From Fulvia fulva (lineage: Eukaryota; Ascomycota; Dothideomycetes; Mycosphaerellales; Mycosphaerellaceae), in contig NC_063015.1 in NCBI RefSeq assembly GCF_020509005.1, forward strand, positions 2,976,001-3,040,000: a DNA stretch of 64,000 nt. The letters are read 5' to 3'. Positions 9,674 through 21,392 of the stretch are shown one piece after another. The notes beneath the pieces are model-generated. The model saw nothing but the letters and a program-made list of their open reading frames with translations, was not told where the DNA came from and did not search any database. Both the position numbers and the translations under genes were made by a program. Each line of letters starts with the position of its first letter. Position 1 is the first letter of the stretch.

Positions 9674-11254
9674 ATGGAGAACACAAACACACAGAACCGC
9701 ACCAAGAGGGTCAGCATCTTCAAATCACACCACGCAACCCAAATCCTCTACCCAAGCCGACTCCTCCTCAAAGATGGCGAGGCCATGTCGATATCATACC
9801 CGGGCGACGCCCAGGACAGATTCGAGCGTCATCCAGTCGTTCCTGACGCCGCCGTGATCCTCAATAAGACCAGTGGTAATCACGATCTCGATACTGACTT
9901 CACTACCTACAACCCAACTTCTCTGTGGTATGACGACGACACCATGTCCACCGGGGACCTCTTCAAGGACATGCAAGCGGTCACTCAACACGTCGGTGCC
10001 ACGAAGCTTCGAGTCGTTCTCTATTACGAGCCAGCTGCTACTGCGCCGGGTGCTCCGCGTAAGAACTACGTCCGCATCAATCGATTCACTAGATTCGAGT
10101 TCCCTGACCGTAAGCCTTTTTACGACAAGGTCGAATACGAGATCCCATACCGAGACCTCCCACGCAGACCGACTACGCCTTGGGAGCAAGACTTGTTCGA
10201 GCTTGTTCGAATGGCTTCTGCCCGTGCGGTGCTACATGCGCAGCAGAGGCTTGCCGCTGTAGGTGGAAGGCTCCCTGAATATCAATGGAAGGCGCCGAGG
10301 ACCGTTGCTCTCGAGAAGGCGATTGCACACCTTGCAACTGTCATGACCAAGGCTGAGCTCAGTGAGTACAATAGCACACTTCCAGATGAGAACGACCACA
10401 TCAAGGAGTGCCCATTCTGTACGGAAGAGTTCGACGATGCTGACACTACAGATCCCGTCAAGCTCCGCTGTTCCAAGAGACACGTCCTCTGCAAAAGCTG
10501 TGTTCAGAACATCTGCCGAACATCTGGGATTGCAAACGTCCGCTGGCCCTGGTGTGCAGTCCTCCTCGCTAACGACCCGAACAACCACATCCTCAAGCCG
10601 AACTACCTCGATCCTGCAGCGCCCTTCCGGAACGATCCTCGCTACACCAAGCACGAGAACTTCGAGCGCGGATGTGCTGATCTCGATGCCGGACACGTTC
10701 GAGACGACACGACTAAGATAGTCATTAGCAAGGCTCGCTTCGACTTCGTTTGCGAGATCCTTATCCACACTTCACCGTCACCTGAACGGCATGAGCGCTA
10801 CTGGAGGGACCATCGCTACACTGCCGAGTACACTATCGTAACCGCTGCGGTCCACGCATTCTGCAGGGGCTGGAACGGTGAGTCTTGGCCTGTCAACGAG
10901 GTCTACAAGCAGATGCGGCACATGATCTTCCACTGCCTCGCAGACGAGTGGAAGAAGGGTGAGATGTATGCTTATGCTACTGACAAGCTCAAGCAGGACG
11001 TTGGAGAAGACCTCAGCAAAGTCCCGCTCCGGCCAGGCTTTGTTGAGTTCATCGATCGCTCTCTCAATCGTCTCCTGCGGTTCATGGTTGTTCGGAGGTG
11101 CGACAGAGATTGCGGGACTCTTTGTGGGTTTCACGCTCATGGGGAGCGTTCGTTCCATAAGGTGTATTGGGCGACCAGAGAAGACGATGTGTTCGGATGC
11201 ATTGAAGATGTGTTGCGCAAGAAGCGTAAGGCGCGGACCTGGGCTATGGTGTGA
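9674..11254 (+). CDS. RING-like protein, tandem paralogue B, degenerate RING
   Basis: A single exon encodes 526 aa from ATG 9674; the frame upstream to 9452 opens only with GTG. It is a diverged duplicate of the preceding gene. The N-terminal region aligns by eye (HHATQILYPSRLLL, LDTDFTTYNP, KDMQAVTQHVGATKLR). The RING spans about residues 246-294: CPFC, C-S-K-R-H, C-x2-C, but the seventh ligand is missing. The expected CPWC reads WPWC (codon TGG at 10544-10546, residue 291). The C-terminus keeps a Cys/His cluster (RRCDRDCGTLCGFHAHGE). The protein may have lost E2-dependent ligase activity or may bind zinc atypically. The frame is intact, arguing against a pseudogene. Confidence 0.85.
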   Translation: MENTNTQNRTKRVSIFKSHHATQILYPSRLLLKDGEAMSISYPGDAQDRFERHPVVPDAAVILNKTSGNHDLDTDFTTYNPTSLWYDDDTMSTGDLFKDMQAVTQHVGATKLRVVLYYEPAATAPGAPRKNYVRINRFTRFEFPDRKPFYDKVEYEIPYRDLPRRPTTPWEQDLFELVRMASARAVLHAQQRLAAVGGRLPEYQWKAPRTVALEKAIAHLATVMTKAELSEYNSTLPDENDHIKECPFCTEEFDDADTTDPVKLRCSKRHVLCKSCVQNICRTSGIANVRWPWCAVLLANDPNNHILKPNYLDPAAPFRNDPRYTKHENFERGCADLDAGHVRDDTTKIVISKARFDFVCEILIHTSPSPERHERYWRDHRYTAEYTIVTAAVHAFCRGWNGESWPVNEVYKQMRHMIFHCLADEWKKGEMYAYATDKLKQDVGEDLSKVPLRPGFVEFIDRSLNRLLRFMVVRRCDRDCGTLCGFHAHGERSFHKVYWATREDDVFGCIEDVLRKKRKARTWAMV

Positions 11255-12593
11255 TGGACAGCATTCTGATGGTGTTGTCTTGGTGATTGGTTAGGGCTTG
11301 GATGTTTGTCATTTTACTAGATTGATAGCATAGGCGTTCAGGAGTTAACGGAATCGATTTTTGCTTTGAAAATGGTCAGTACCGTCATATTGTCCTGCCA
11401 CATGCCTCTCTGATCCCCGTCAATATGGCCGCGCTTGAGTCCGTAGTGCGATGGTACCGGCCGGTGTATTGGGTGGCATCCGGGCAATCCGGTTGAGGTT
11501 AGTCGCATCCATAAGATGCTATGCTGAACGCGTAGTCGCCTTGGTGGCTGTGCAATCGACATGCGTTAAGGACTACGTGTCAACAACAACAACTCGGTTT
11601 GTGGAGCAACGCGCCAGCGATCAAGCAAGGCGATGTCGACGCTGTCTCCTGCGGTCAGCGCGTCTATCACGTGCCAAATGCGATGGTGCGAGACCACGAG
11701 TCGTGCTATGCTGTGAAGCCGATGCTCTCCAAACCGTCTGATTGGTCGAGTGATGAGATTGACACATTCGGTAAAGCGACATGAGCCTAGAACGTAGAGC
11801 ATAGCAACCATGTGCCAGGAGATTGGAGAGTGAATTCAATGAAGAGGCAGCAAGGAAAGCGGTCGTGGGAGTAATATAGACGAGCTGTAAATAGAGACAC
11901 ATGTTCTTCAGAGAAACCAGCAGCAGACCGACATCAAATCTCTTGTGAGTACGCACAGACGCTATGACGCCCGCCGTTCCTCTGACCCTCGTTCTGCGTT
12001 CTGCCTCATAGCAACACCACCATTCGACTTCTCAACCCCAACATCACCCCGTCGACCGTCGATACTACCCTCCTTGTCATCACCGGCCGCCGCCTCCACC
12101 GATAAATACACACAAATAGCCAGGTATGTGGTTTCCTCAGTCGCGCCGAACACGCCGCGCCAAGAGCGCTCTCCAGCGCAGACCTCCATCTGGCATCACT
12201 GCATACACGGGAGAACCCCGAAGCCATGTCCGCGGTGGCTGCCTGCCCTACAATGCGACAGACTTGTGCCGAATCACGCGAAAGAAGCCGATGGAGGCAA
12301 GCGCCAGGCATCGAGTGCCACTGCTGTAGCGGTCAAGAGAGCAGGAGCGTCCGCCACGGGTTGTTGAACAAGAACAATTGTCGCGGTAGTCGCAGCTTTG
12401 CCCGGCCTACACCCAACCAAACACACATGCCCCAATCCTCACCTCACACAAACATACACCTCGAGTCGGACCCTCCACCTTGCGCGACTCTTTTCCTCGG
12501 CAATTTTCTCATTCATTTGAGCAACGCGACTACCTTATCGCCCGACAAACACTGACCATGACGCCTCAGAAACCCACCACGTCACACGCAAAG
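11255..12593. other. Long upstream region of the 14-3-3 gene
   Basis: About 1.3 kb with no convincing coding content. From about 11960 it is C-rich and pyrimidine-rich, as expected for a fungal promoter/5' UTR. An in-frame ATG at 12558 would add 12 residues to the 14-3-3 protein. A 140-codon frame at 11945-12367 lacks any family signal. Confidence 0.55.
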
Positions 12594-13563
12594 ATGGGCT
12601 ACGAAGACTCCGTCTACCTCGCGAAGCTCGCTGAGCAGGCCGAGCGCTATGAGGGTAAGTCCATAGCCACCACCCCTCCCAATGGCTCATACCCCGCGCT
12701 GACCGCTCTCCAGAAATGGTCGAGAACATGAAGGCCGTCGCCTCTGCCGACCAGGAGCTGTCCGTCGAGGAGCGAAATCTTCTTTCTGTCGCCTACAAGA
12801 ACGTCATCGGCGCCCGCCGTGCCTCCTGGCGCATCGTCACCTCCATCGAGCAGAAGGAGGAGAGCAAGGGCAATGAGCAGCAGGTCACTCTCATCAAGGA
12901 GTACCGCCAGAAGATCGAGGCCGAGCTCGCAAAGATCTGTGAGGACATCCTTGAGGTCTTGGACAAGCACTTGATTCCATCGGCCCAGAGTGGCGAGTCG
13001 AAGGTCTTCTATCACAAGATGTGAGTCAACGTCTGCTCTGGTGATAGCGGTCGTGATGCTGATCATGATTTCTCCACAGGAAGGGTGACTACCACCGCTA
13101 CCTGGCCGAGTTTGCCATGGGTGACAAGCGCAAGACCTCTGCCGACAAGTCCCTCGAGGCATACCAGGCTGCCACCGAGGTCGCGAGCACTGACCTCGCA
13201 CCAACACACCCCATCCGTCTTGGTTTGGCCCTGAACTTCTCCGTGTTCTACTACGAGATCCTCAACAGCCCAGACAAGGCTTGCCAGATGGCCAAGACCT
13301 CATTCGACGAGGCAATTGCCGGTATGGCACCGAACACACACTCATCTAGACATGCTTGTACTGACTCATTCACAGAGCTCGACACGCTGTCCGAGGAGAG
13401 CTACAAGGACTCCACCCTCATCATGCAGCTTCTCCGCGACAACTTGACTCTCTGGACTTCCTCCGAGGCCGAGCCATCTGGTGACGCACCTGCCGCCGGC
13501 GAGGGCGAGTCCAAGGACACATCCGACGCGCCAGCAGGCGAGGAGGCCAAGCCAGCCCAGTAG
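12594..13563 (+). CDS. BMH1: 14-3-3 protein
   Basis: Phosphoserine/threonine-binding adaptor that acts as a dimer in signalling and cell-cycle control. I assign join(12594..12654, 12714..13020, 13080..13321, 13376..13563), 265 aa; starting at ATG 12558 would give 277 aa. All three introns (59, 59 and 54 nt) have GT-AG ends and restore the frame: the first rebuilds Glu in RYEEMVENM, the second Met in YHKMKGDYHRY, the third Glu in AIAELDTLS. The signature [20 protein letters not shown] and the C-terminal [18 protein letters not shown] helix are exact family motifs. The tail is acidic and Ala/Pro-rich, as in other fungal 14-3-3 proteins. Identity as 14-3-3 is essentially certain; the symbol follows the yeast name. 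Confidence 0.96.
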
Positions 13564-16019
13564 TCTCGCTGATTGCCTACATTTCCTGACTGACATACAT
13601 CGACGGCCCTTCGTTGAGTCCTGAGCGGGTGGGGAGCAGCGTACGTGCTCGGAGCTGGTGGAGCGTCTCCTTTTCTTGGACGTAGAGGTTGGAGGCAGCA
13701 AGACGGATTATCTTGCATCACGGTAGCCCTTTATACCTACAGACGTCGATCCTGACACCAAAAAAGAAACTGAAATTCATCCTATCAACCCTGCTTACAT
13801 CTTCACACCACACCACTCGTTTCCGCAGTGACGCTAACACCTCAGACTAACACTGTGCATGGGCTTGATATAGCTGGCTGCTGTATCTGAAACGAGCCGA
13901 GCAAAAGCGGCAGTAGCACACCTGTACAGCACGCAACCCACACGCAAGCTCTCGCGCCACGAGCACGCTCATTCGTCACTGCGGCTATTTGATCGATACA
14001 ACCACGATCTCTCCACAGCAACAATATGTGTGCTGCAGACGAACACTTCGGTGCCGGCATGAGCCCCGACAAGGCACGAAAGCTCAAGTTGCATCGCCGC
14101 AGCACACTCACAGATGACAATGCAATATCATCGCCATCATCTCACGCTGTATGCACTGCTGAAACATAGTTGCAACTGCCTTTGCTGGCATAGTCAGGCG
14201 CACATAATGCTACAGCCTTCGCACAGGACACGAAAGTGGATAGCCATAGCATTGACGCCGACCATGACTCGCGAATTTGTCATGTTAATCATGGTGGTTG
14301 TGCGGTATCGGCATCTGATGGCACCTTTCGCTGCATCAACACAACGACGCCTCAATAGCACAATGTCGTGCCGGTGGTTCAGACGCGCTTGGTCAATGCA
14401 AGGTACAATCATAGCACGACGCGCACAGATGGTGATGTGAGATAGTGTCAGGGGCATTGGAGAGCATGGTGCCTGGTTGGACGGAGGCGATGATGCGAGT
14501 GTTCCGGGCCAGAGTTGCAGGATGAAGTTGTGTGTGTGTATGCCTAGGTTGGCGTAGTTCTAGGCGATGTGTGAAGAGATACGTCCAGCGTCTGTGATGC
14601 TGACTGCCAACGCCGACGAGGCCCAGCAACACTGAATCGCGAGACGCAGCGAGTCACGGCGGCTCTGACAGGTCACAGGTGCTCCGGCAGCGGTCGTTCA
14701 CGTCGCGAGTTTGAGACTTGGGCGTGAGAAGCGGCAGCGCACATGCGGCGCACATGAAATCAAGTCGGCGAGCATTTAGAGTTCACACGTCTGGCAAAAG
14801 GACCCCTCATCGTCTTCTCGCCTTGGGCCTCGTTGCTGTCATCTCGGCTTCCGCTTCTTCCACCTCCATCTTCTTTCCTCTCAACAGCAACCATTCGCGC
14901 CAGAATCGATATACTATCTCTCGTTGGGGCGTCGTTTCGCGGATCCGCCGGTGTTTGTGCTTTGAGCTTCAGTTTCTGGCGTTCTCCGCACTGCAAAGTA
15001 CTGCAACAGCTCTACTACTGAAACACCATTGCTGGTGAGTCTGGCCCTTTCCTCCCTTCGCCACCCTGCCTTGGGGGCGCGTGCAATTCACCTCACACGA
15101 CACGCGCGGTGGGCGGACACGCACTGCAGTGAGTGAGAGAGTCGTTCCGAGTGCCTCCGAGCTCCCGGCGGCTGCCTCAGTGCGGCTCTTGTTGAGCGCT
15201 GTGCCTGGCCTGCGCATCACTACCAAGCATTGCGCAAATCGCTGCTGCAGAACGCTGCCACCACCTCACATACAACCACCACACCCGTGCGGCGCAGTCC
15301 TCAGTCGCACACACAACCACACCCGCGTCACCTGACTCGACAGCTGTCTGGCCGGCGACGTGCACTGCATTGCGAAACGAGCCTGCTCGAGGCCTGCTCT
15401 TCCTGCTGCTACCCTGGTAGCTGGGGCTGCTTGCCTTGACTGCTGCAGCTTGCGTCTAGGCGATCCCTCGCAATACGCCCACTCGCCCATTCAGACCAGA
15501 CAGCTTCCGCCCTCCCGCATCGACGCGGCGCCTTGCTGCCTCTGTCCCACCTCGCGCCCATTGAAACAGCTGCCATTCGCTGCCAGCGCATCGGCTCACA
15601 CGCATTCTCTGCAGATTTAGAGTCCCTTTCGATCCCCGTCAGGACGCTCCTTTCGCGACTGCGACTTCACTTTAGCGCGTCAGGCGTCTCTACTTTCGGC
15701 GACACGACTTATCCATACATCACTTATTCGCGACTACCACGCTAGTCATTTGCGCGACTTGGACTACGACACGACATCACGGCCATCCGCAGCTGCATTC
15801 ACTACGCTACTCTCACCAGTCAACGGCCGGACGAGCATACTTATTGTCTTTGACACACGTGAGTTTGCACTTTCCGCACATATAAGCGCTTGTTTGCTTC
15901 ATACTCTGCGCACCTCTCCATCGCATGCGCTGACCACCTACATTAGAGCAAACTCGGTTACGTAAGCACACACGCGATCAACACCACATTTCGCGACCGA
16001 TCTTCCGACTACCGCAAGT
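13564..16019. other. Long non-coding interval before the RRM gene
   Basis: About 2.45 kb. Its left part is the 14-3-3 3' flank. From about 14800 it is rich in C/T and Ser/His/Pro-like frames (CCACC, TCACAC runs), typical of a long 5' leader and promoter. Several potential splice donors occur (for example GGTGAGTC near 15032), so 5' UTR introns are possible. No frame has protein family features. Confidence 0.55.
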
Positions 16020-17405
16020 ATGAGTTTCCCGAACTTCGAAGGCGGAGCGCAGCCTCCTCAGCAGGACGGCCAAGAGCAAGGTGGATTTGGCGGAGCACCC
16101 GGCGCACCACAGCAGCCTCCTCCAATGGGCCAGCAGATGGATCCAAACCAACAACAAGGCCAGTTTCCTGGCGGGCCGCAAGGCCAAGTGCAAGGACCTC
16201 CAGGCTCAGCACAGGGCGGCGATCAGAAGACCACACTTTGGTAAGCGCACGTGAAGAGAGCGTGCAGCGCAGGCGAATACTGACCGCACATAGGATGGGT
16301 GAACTCGAACCTTGGATCGATGAGAACTTCGTTAGGAGTGTGTGGTTTGGCATGGGTTACCAGGTTAACGTGAAGATGATTCGCGACAAGTTCTCGGGGT
16401 AAGCTGACCTCCCTTTGCACTTGCGATCCTGGGCAATGGCTGACTAACTGGTAGAAGCAATGCTGGCTATTGTTTCGTCGACTTTGAGAACCCCGAAGCC
16501 GCAACTCGTGCCCTCCAACTCAACGGACAAGTCATTCCCAACTCAAACCGCCAATTCAAGCTGAACTGGGCATCTGGAGGTGGCTTAGCAGATCGAAGCC
16601 GCGATGACCGTGGACCGGAATACTCCATCTTCGTCGGCGACCTTGGCCCAGAAGTCAACGAATACGTCCTCATGTCGCTCTTCCAGGGCAAGTACACCTC
16701 CTGCAAGTCCGCCAAGATCATGTCAGACCCAATCAGTGGCATGTCTCGCGGCTACGGCTTCGTGCGCTTTGCCGACGAGGGTGATCAGCAGAAGGCTCTT
16801 CACGAGATGCAAGGTGTGTACTGCGGTAATAGACCTATGCGCATTAGCACCGCGACTCCCAAGAACAAGAGCGGCGGCGGAGGCCCAGGAGGCATGCCAG
16901 GCATGCAAGGTGGCATGGGCCCGGGTGCACCTGGTGGCGTTTACGCGATGGGAGCTCCTCCCATGGGCTACTACGGCGCACCTCAACCCATGAACCAGTT
17001 CACGGACCCAAACAACACCACTGTCTTCGTCGGTGGCCTGTCTGGATACGTCACCGAGGACGAACTCCGATCTTTCTTCCAGGGCTTCGGCGAGATTACT
17101 TACGTCAAGATTCCGCCTGGTAAGGGATGCGGTTTCGTGCAGTTTGTGCAGCGCCACGCTGCTGAAATGGCCATCAACCAGATGCAGGGCTACCCCATCG
17201 GCAACTCCAGGGTTCGTCTCAGCTGGGGCCGCAGTCAAAACAACTCAGGGCCTGCTGGCACACCATACCGCCCTGCGCCTCCTCCTCCGGTCTACCCATC
17301 GATGGGAATGCCACCGCAGCATCCCTTTGGGAACTATGCACCACATCAAAACGTAAGTGAAACAGTGCTCAACTGACGGAACACCACTGACGCTTCTCGC
17401 AGTAA
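16020..17405 (+). CDS. NAM8: Three-RRM RNA-binding protein (NAM8/Csx1/TIA-1-like)
   Basis: Predicted mRNA-binding regulator related to yeast Nam8/Ngr1 and fission yeast Csx1. I assign join(16020..16240, 16294..16398, 16455..17352, 17403..17405), 408 aa. The N-terminus is Gln/Gly/Pro-rich. RRM1 starts at TLWMGELEPWID and includes YCFVDFENP; RRM2 has IFVGDLGPEV and GYGFVRFAD; RRM3 has VFVGGLSGYV and GCGFVQFV. A Gly/Met/Pro-rich linker separates RRM2 from RRM3, and a Pro-rich tail ends in NYAPHQN. Intron 1 rebuilds Trp-Met, intron 2 rebuilds Gly-Ser after FS and contains the branch site CTAAC. Intron 3 (17353-17402) ends immediately before TAA. Orthology within the NAM8/NGR1 group is a family-level inference. 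Confidence 0.9.
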
Positions 17406-18737
17406 GCGCTTTTCGTCCTTTGCCTTGAGTGAGATTGCACTTTAGCGGGAGTTGGTCAAAGGTTTACACGATCTGCCCTTTACTATCTGCATGCTCAAAT
17501 CGCGTTTCTTACGACTACCCACGAGAACGACCTCAGACAGCGACCACGAAACGACCTCTCTCTTGGCATGAAATGCATTTCACGGGCACAGGGGGCGGTT
17601 CAGATTGGGATTACAGAAAAAGCACTTATTACCCCTTTTGCGACACTTTCGACCAAATTCAACACTATCAAGAAACGACACCTCCAACCACTACTACCTC
17701 TTTTGCCACCGACGACACCCTTAACCCAATATCACCATACCACGATTACGACTTTGATTACACCCCTTTTCTCTGATGCATAGCGAGGGCCGACGTGGAA
17801 CTTGCTTTCTTCTGTCTGTATAACAGAGTGGCCTGCAGCGATGGCGCGTGGAAGAGGATGGGTTGTTTTCAGCGGGCTGGCAGTGTGGTCTTCTCTCGCG
17901 GGAGGATCGGCTGGAAATTGGGGTTGTGCTGTACAACTACTTGGCCTGGTTTTTAGATCAGGAACGAGGCAGCTTCCGACAGAAATGATTTTGTCTTCGA
18001 AATACTGTTTCGTTTGTGATCCTTCTTAATCGCTTGAAAATATGTCCGCGAAGTGTTGCAGCTCATTCAGTAGAGTGGTAAGCCAATAAGCCAGCCCGTA
18101 ATATTTCGCTGATGCTCGCAGTCCTCCTTACCACATATTGGTCCTTCTGTGGATCCATTGACCGTGATGGTATCAATCCGCCCGTGTCTTCGACCTATCT
18201 GCACGGATAATGGCACGAGCAGGCACGTGCCATGGCGCCGCTTACTGAGGTGCACTTTCCTCCGACTTGACCTGCCTGTACTGACAGTAGATATAACGCA
18301 GTTGCGCTCGCAGCTTGCACCGCATGCACGTTCCACCACGGTATGATACCAAGGAAATAGAGTACAAGTCAGCAACAAAGGATCAGACTTCAAAATGGCT
18401 CAACAGTTGCGCATCGAAGTTGTGTTGTGGTTGCTCTGGGCAGCTCTTTCCTCAACTTTCACTCGCTTCACTGCAACGGCTGCAAGGATGTTAGCGTGCG
18501 CAAGGATCATCGCCTTCTCTTCAACGCACTTGCCCTCGAAATTGGACTGATCGTTGCCCGCTTCGACAACTCCGCGCGTACTCTCGCGTTTGCAGAGGAC
18601 AAAACTCTCCACAACATTGCCAGAAGCTTCATCTTGTTCATTGCTCGTCAACACACTTCGAAGAGCTTTTTGCGCAGAATTCGATACAACACCCCGCCTC
18701 CACCACACTCATCGCCAAGCGCGGCGCCGACAAGAAG
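17406..18737. other. 3' flank of the RRM gene and upstream region of the next gene
   Basis: About 1.3 kb. 17430-17780 is CA/CT-rich and looks like a long 3' UTR. 18400-18737 is the upstream region of the next gene. Frames of 65-140 codons here lack family features. Confidence 0.55.
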
Positions 18738-20554
18738 ATGCGCTTCGAAGACTGGGACGTGCTGCTCTTTCCGAGTGGCACTCACGATTCGCATGTGCCA
18801 CTGCGGGAGTATCGCGTCGAATGCCACACGGTTGAAGATGAGCGTCTGAGTGTCAATGGCAATAGCACCAAAGGTGAGATTGATGGCTACTGCGCCTGCG
18901 TATGTGCTGACAATCCACAGGCAGAACGGTCGCTCCTCTCATGACAGCTTTCGTCCCAAGTCTTGAGCGCGATGCTCCTTTCCAGGTCTCGGTCCACTCC
19001 TGGTTGCCGAAGAACTTCTACTTCGCCCCTCAGCCAAGCACTTACCGATCTGACCATATCCAGCTGTGGCAGGTCAAGATCATCGTGGATGGCTTCGTCC
19101 AATGCGCCGAGACCTTTGGAGCCGATGTAAAGTGGCCCAAGGTTATCGCCGTAGCCAACATGGAGCCGTCGATCAGCAAGAAGATCCCTCTGCCACTGCA
19201 CTTTCCTCAGTTCCACGAGGAAGTCACGTCTGTCTCGGAGTGGAGCCCTGAGGACACTATCGGCCGCATCAAGATTGAGATTTCGGAGGGTTACGCTCAC
19301 GTCCAGCCCGGTAATATGGGCAAACCGGGAACCATCACTTTCCACAAGCTGCTGAACCATGCCTTCTTCAACTTCCAGCCGGCTCCACTCAAGATTCTGC
19401 AGCGTACTGGCATTGCATATCCCAAGCCAGAGATGGCGGCAGCCATGTTGCCATTGAGCACCCGCCGGCCCAGCAACCTCATCGCGTTTCCTGGCGCCGT
19501 CCAAGCACCGCGCAGTTTTGATCATGCTCGCAATATAAGCGCCAGCAATGTCAGCAGTTATCAGTACACCTCGCCATATATGGGTCCTGGAGGCCCACCC
19601 AACACTCCGCACTTCGAGGAAATGCCACCTCCACCTACAGCCTGGAATCTGGGATACCACTTCGACGACAACCACTCAGCCACTAGTCGATCTACATCAG
19701 CATACTCGAATGTCCCGCTCTCTGCCCTACCGCTGCCCGTGCCTGCTGGGAACACTGGCAAAATGCCTCCACCGTACCCAACCGCCGCCACGCGTCGTGC
19801 TGACCGTCCGAGAGCAGATCCTAGCCAGGTACGCTGCGTGCCACGCCACGCCCCATCGTCTGCTCAATCGTTCAAGATGGTAGCTCAAAATTCTCGAGCA
19901 TGACTGACACCCTCTTCACCGTAGGTCATCCTCCGTCTGCCAAGCGATCAGTTGCGTAACATCCTGAGCGCTCTGAAGCAGCCGCCGAAGGAGTCAGCGA
20001 AGGCGGATGCTCCGCAGAGTACCTCCATGCCGCCACCACCTGTCCCACAGCATGCTATCGAGCGTCGTAATGCCAACGTCTCTGATGTCAGCATGCACAA
20101 TGGCTGCACCAACTTTCCAAGTTGCACCACCGAAGACAAAGATGGTCATGTTTTCCACCAACCAGGTATGTATCCCCTTCGTCTGCTATACGAAAGCACA
20201 AGTCTCTGATGTGTGGCAGCCGAAGTGGTTCGTGGCCGTAAGGAAGGCTCGGCCGTCGACAACAATGGCCGTGACTTCTTCTCCAGCATTCCAAGCATCC
20301 TGAATCCGCAAACAGAGTCATCTCTCGACAAGGTCAACTCACTGCTCTCGTCCAGTCCTGCGGATGGTGTCACGAAGAAGCGCACTCGATCAACACTCAA
20401 GTCTCTCACGATGAACGAGGGCTCGCCTGAGAAGCTCAGCAAGGACCGCGAGGTCTCGAACCCAAAGCCGCGCAAGGTAAGCCGTGGCGTAACATTCGAA
20501 GCCGACAAGGAAAACTTCCATGAAGTCGAGGACACCATGTCAATTGACATTTGA
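18738..20554 (+). CDS. Conserved fungal protein of unknown function (FEDWDVLLFP family)
   Basis: I assign join(18738..18873, 18921..19828, 19925..20165, 20220..20554), 539 aa. It starts MRFEDWDVLLFPSG, which I recognise as the opening of a widespread Pezizomycotina family without a known role. The frame is kept across three GT-AG introns (47, 96 and 54 nt): exon 1 to 2 gives KGRTVAPLMTAFVPSL, exon 2 to 3 gives DPSQVILRLPSD, exon 3 to 4 gives HQPAEVVRGRK. Residues 60-220 form a globular region (PFQVSVHSW, IIVDGFVQCAETFG). The rest is Pro/Ser-rich, with basic stretches and a KKRTRS motif that could be a nuclear localisation signal. Without introns the gene appears as three disconnected frames. 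Confidence 0.8.
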
Positions 20555-21392
20555 GTATTCTTATCAGTATAGTCGCTAACACTTTGCGCCAAAGCTGCGC
20601 AAGCGGACCACGGCAGGAACAGATCAGTCCTAGGTGGACCCGTGTACAAGATACCTGTTGGCATTTGGAGTGTACCATTACTCACTTGATGGAGTTTATG
20701 GCGTTAGGGGAAAGGAGTCAGTGAACTATGCAGTCAAGAGGAAGGTTCATTGCTGGGAAAGGTCATTGAGATTTCTGATGATGCTACCGATACCACTATG
20801 TACAAACTGTACAAATGAAAGGATGCTGTGTGCGTACTTTCCAGTTTCGGCCACGGCTTTTACTACCTCACCGTCCTTTGTGGTGGGCGCTTTAGCCACC
20901 AAGATCGATAACAATTCGACAGTCTGATGGGCTGCTCGTCGATTGCTGAGCCTGACGGGTTCGTCGTAAGTGCGCGAGGTGGGGCGCTCTGCGCTCGCAA
21001 TTGTTGTCACGATTTCATTCACTTCCACATAACGTGATGTCAAATTCCGTGCTCGGCCTGTGCCTCTCATCACATGCTAATGTGAAGCACATGCGCTCGA
21101 TACTAATCAGTACTGCCAAGTGAACACTGTAGATGACACGCTGTATACGATGCGTCTCGACCCTGCCAATTGCTAAGGCCGCTTCGTCGACTCTTTGATC
21201 GTAACGCTGCAGTCAGTCATTGATAGAGCTGGAGAATGTGGGATTGTCTGGAGCTTTGGGATTGAATTAATGACATGAGCATATGCATGCGCACAGCCGT
21301 GTTCGATATTATGTATCATGGACTGCTAATACAGCCGAACCAGCTCTGGATCTCCGCAACGCCGATGCAAGCTAGAAACGTGACACTCCAAA
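20555..21392. other. Intergenic between convergent genes
   Basis: 3' flanks of the plus-strand FEDWDV gene and minus-strand SCD1. No gene-like content; the 97- and 108-codon frames on opposite strands around 20640-21070 are mutual shadows. Confidence 0.6.

Noticed and set aside
11945..12367. 140-codon plus-strand frame upstream of the 14-3-3 gene
   Set aside because: No family features; position and C-rich composition fit a 5' leader.
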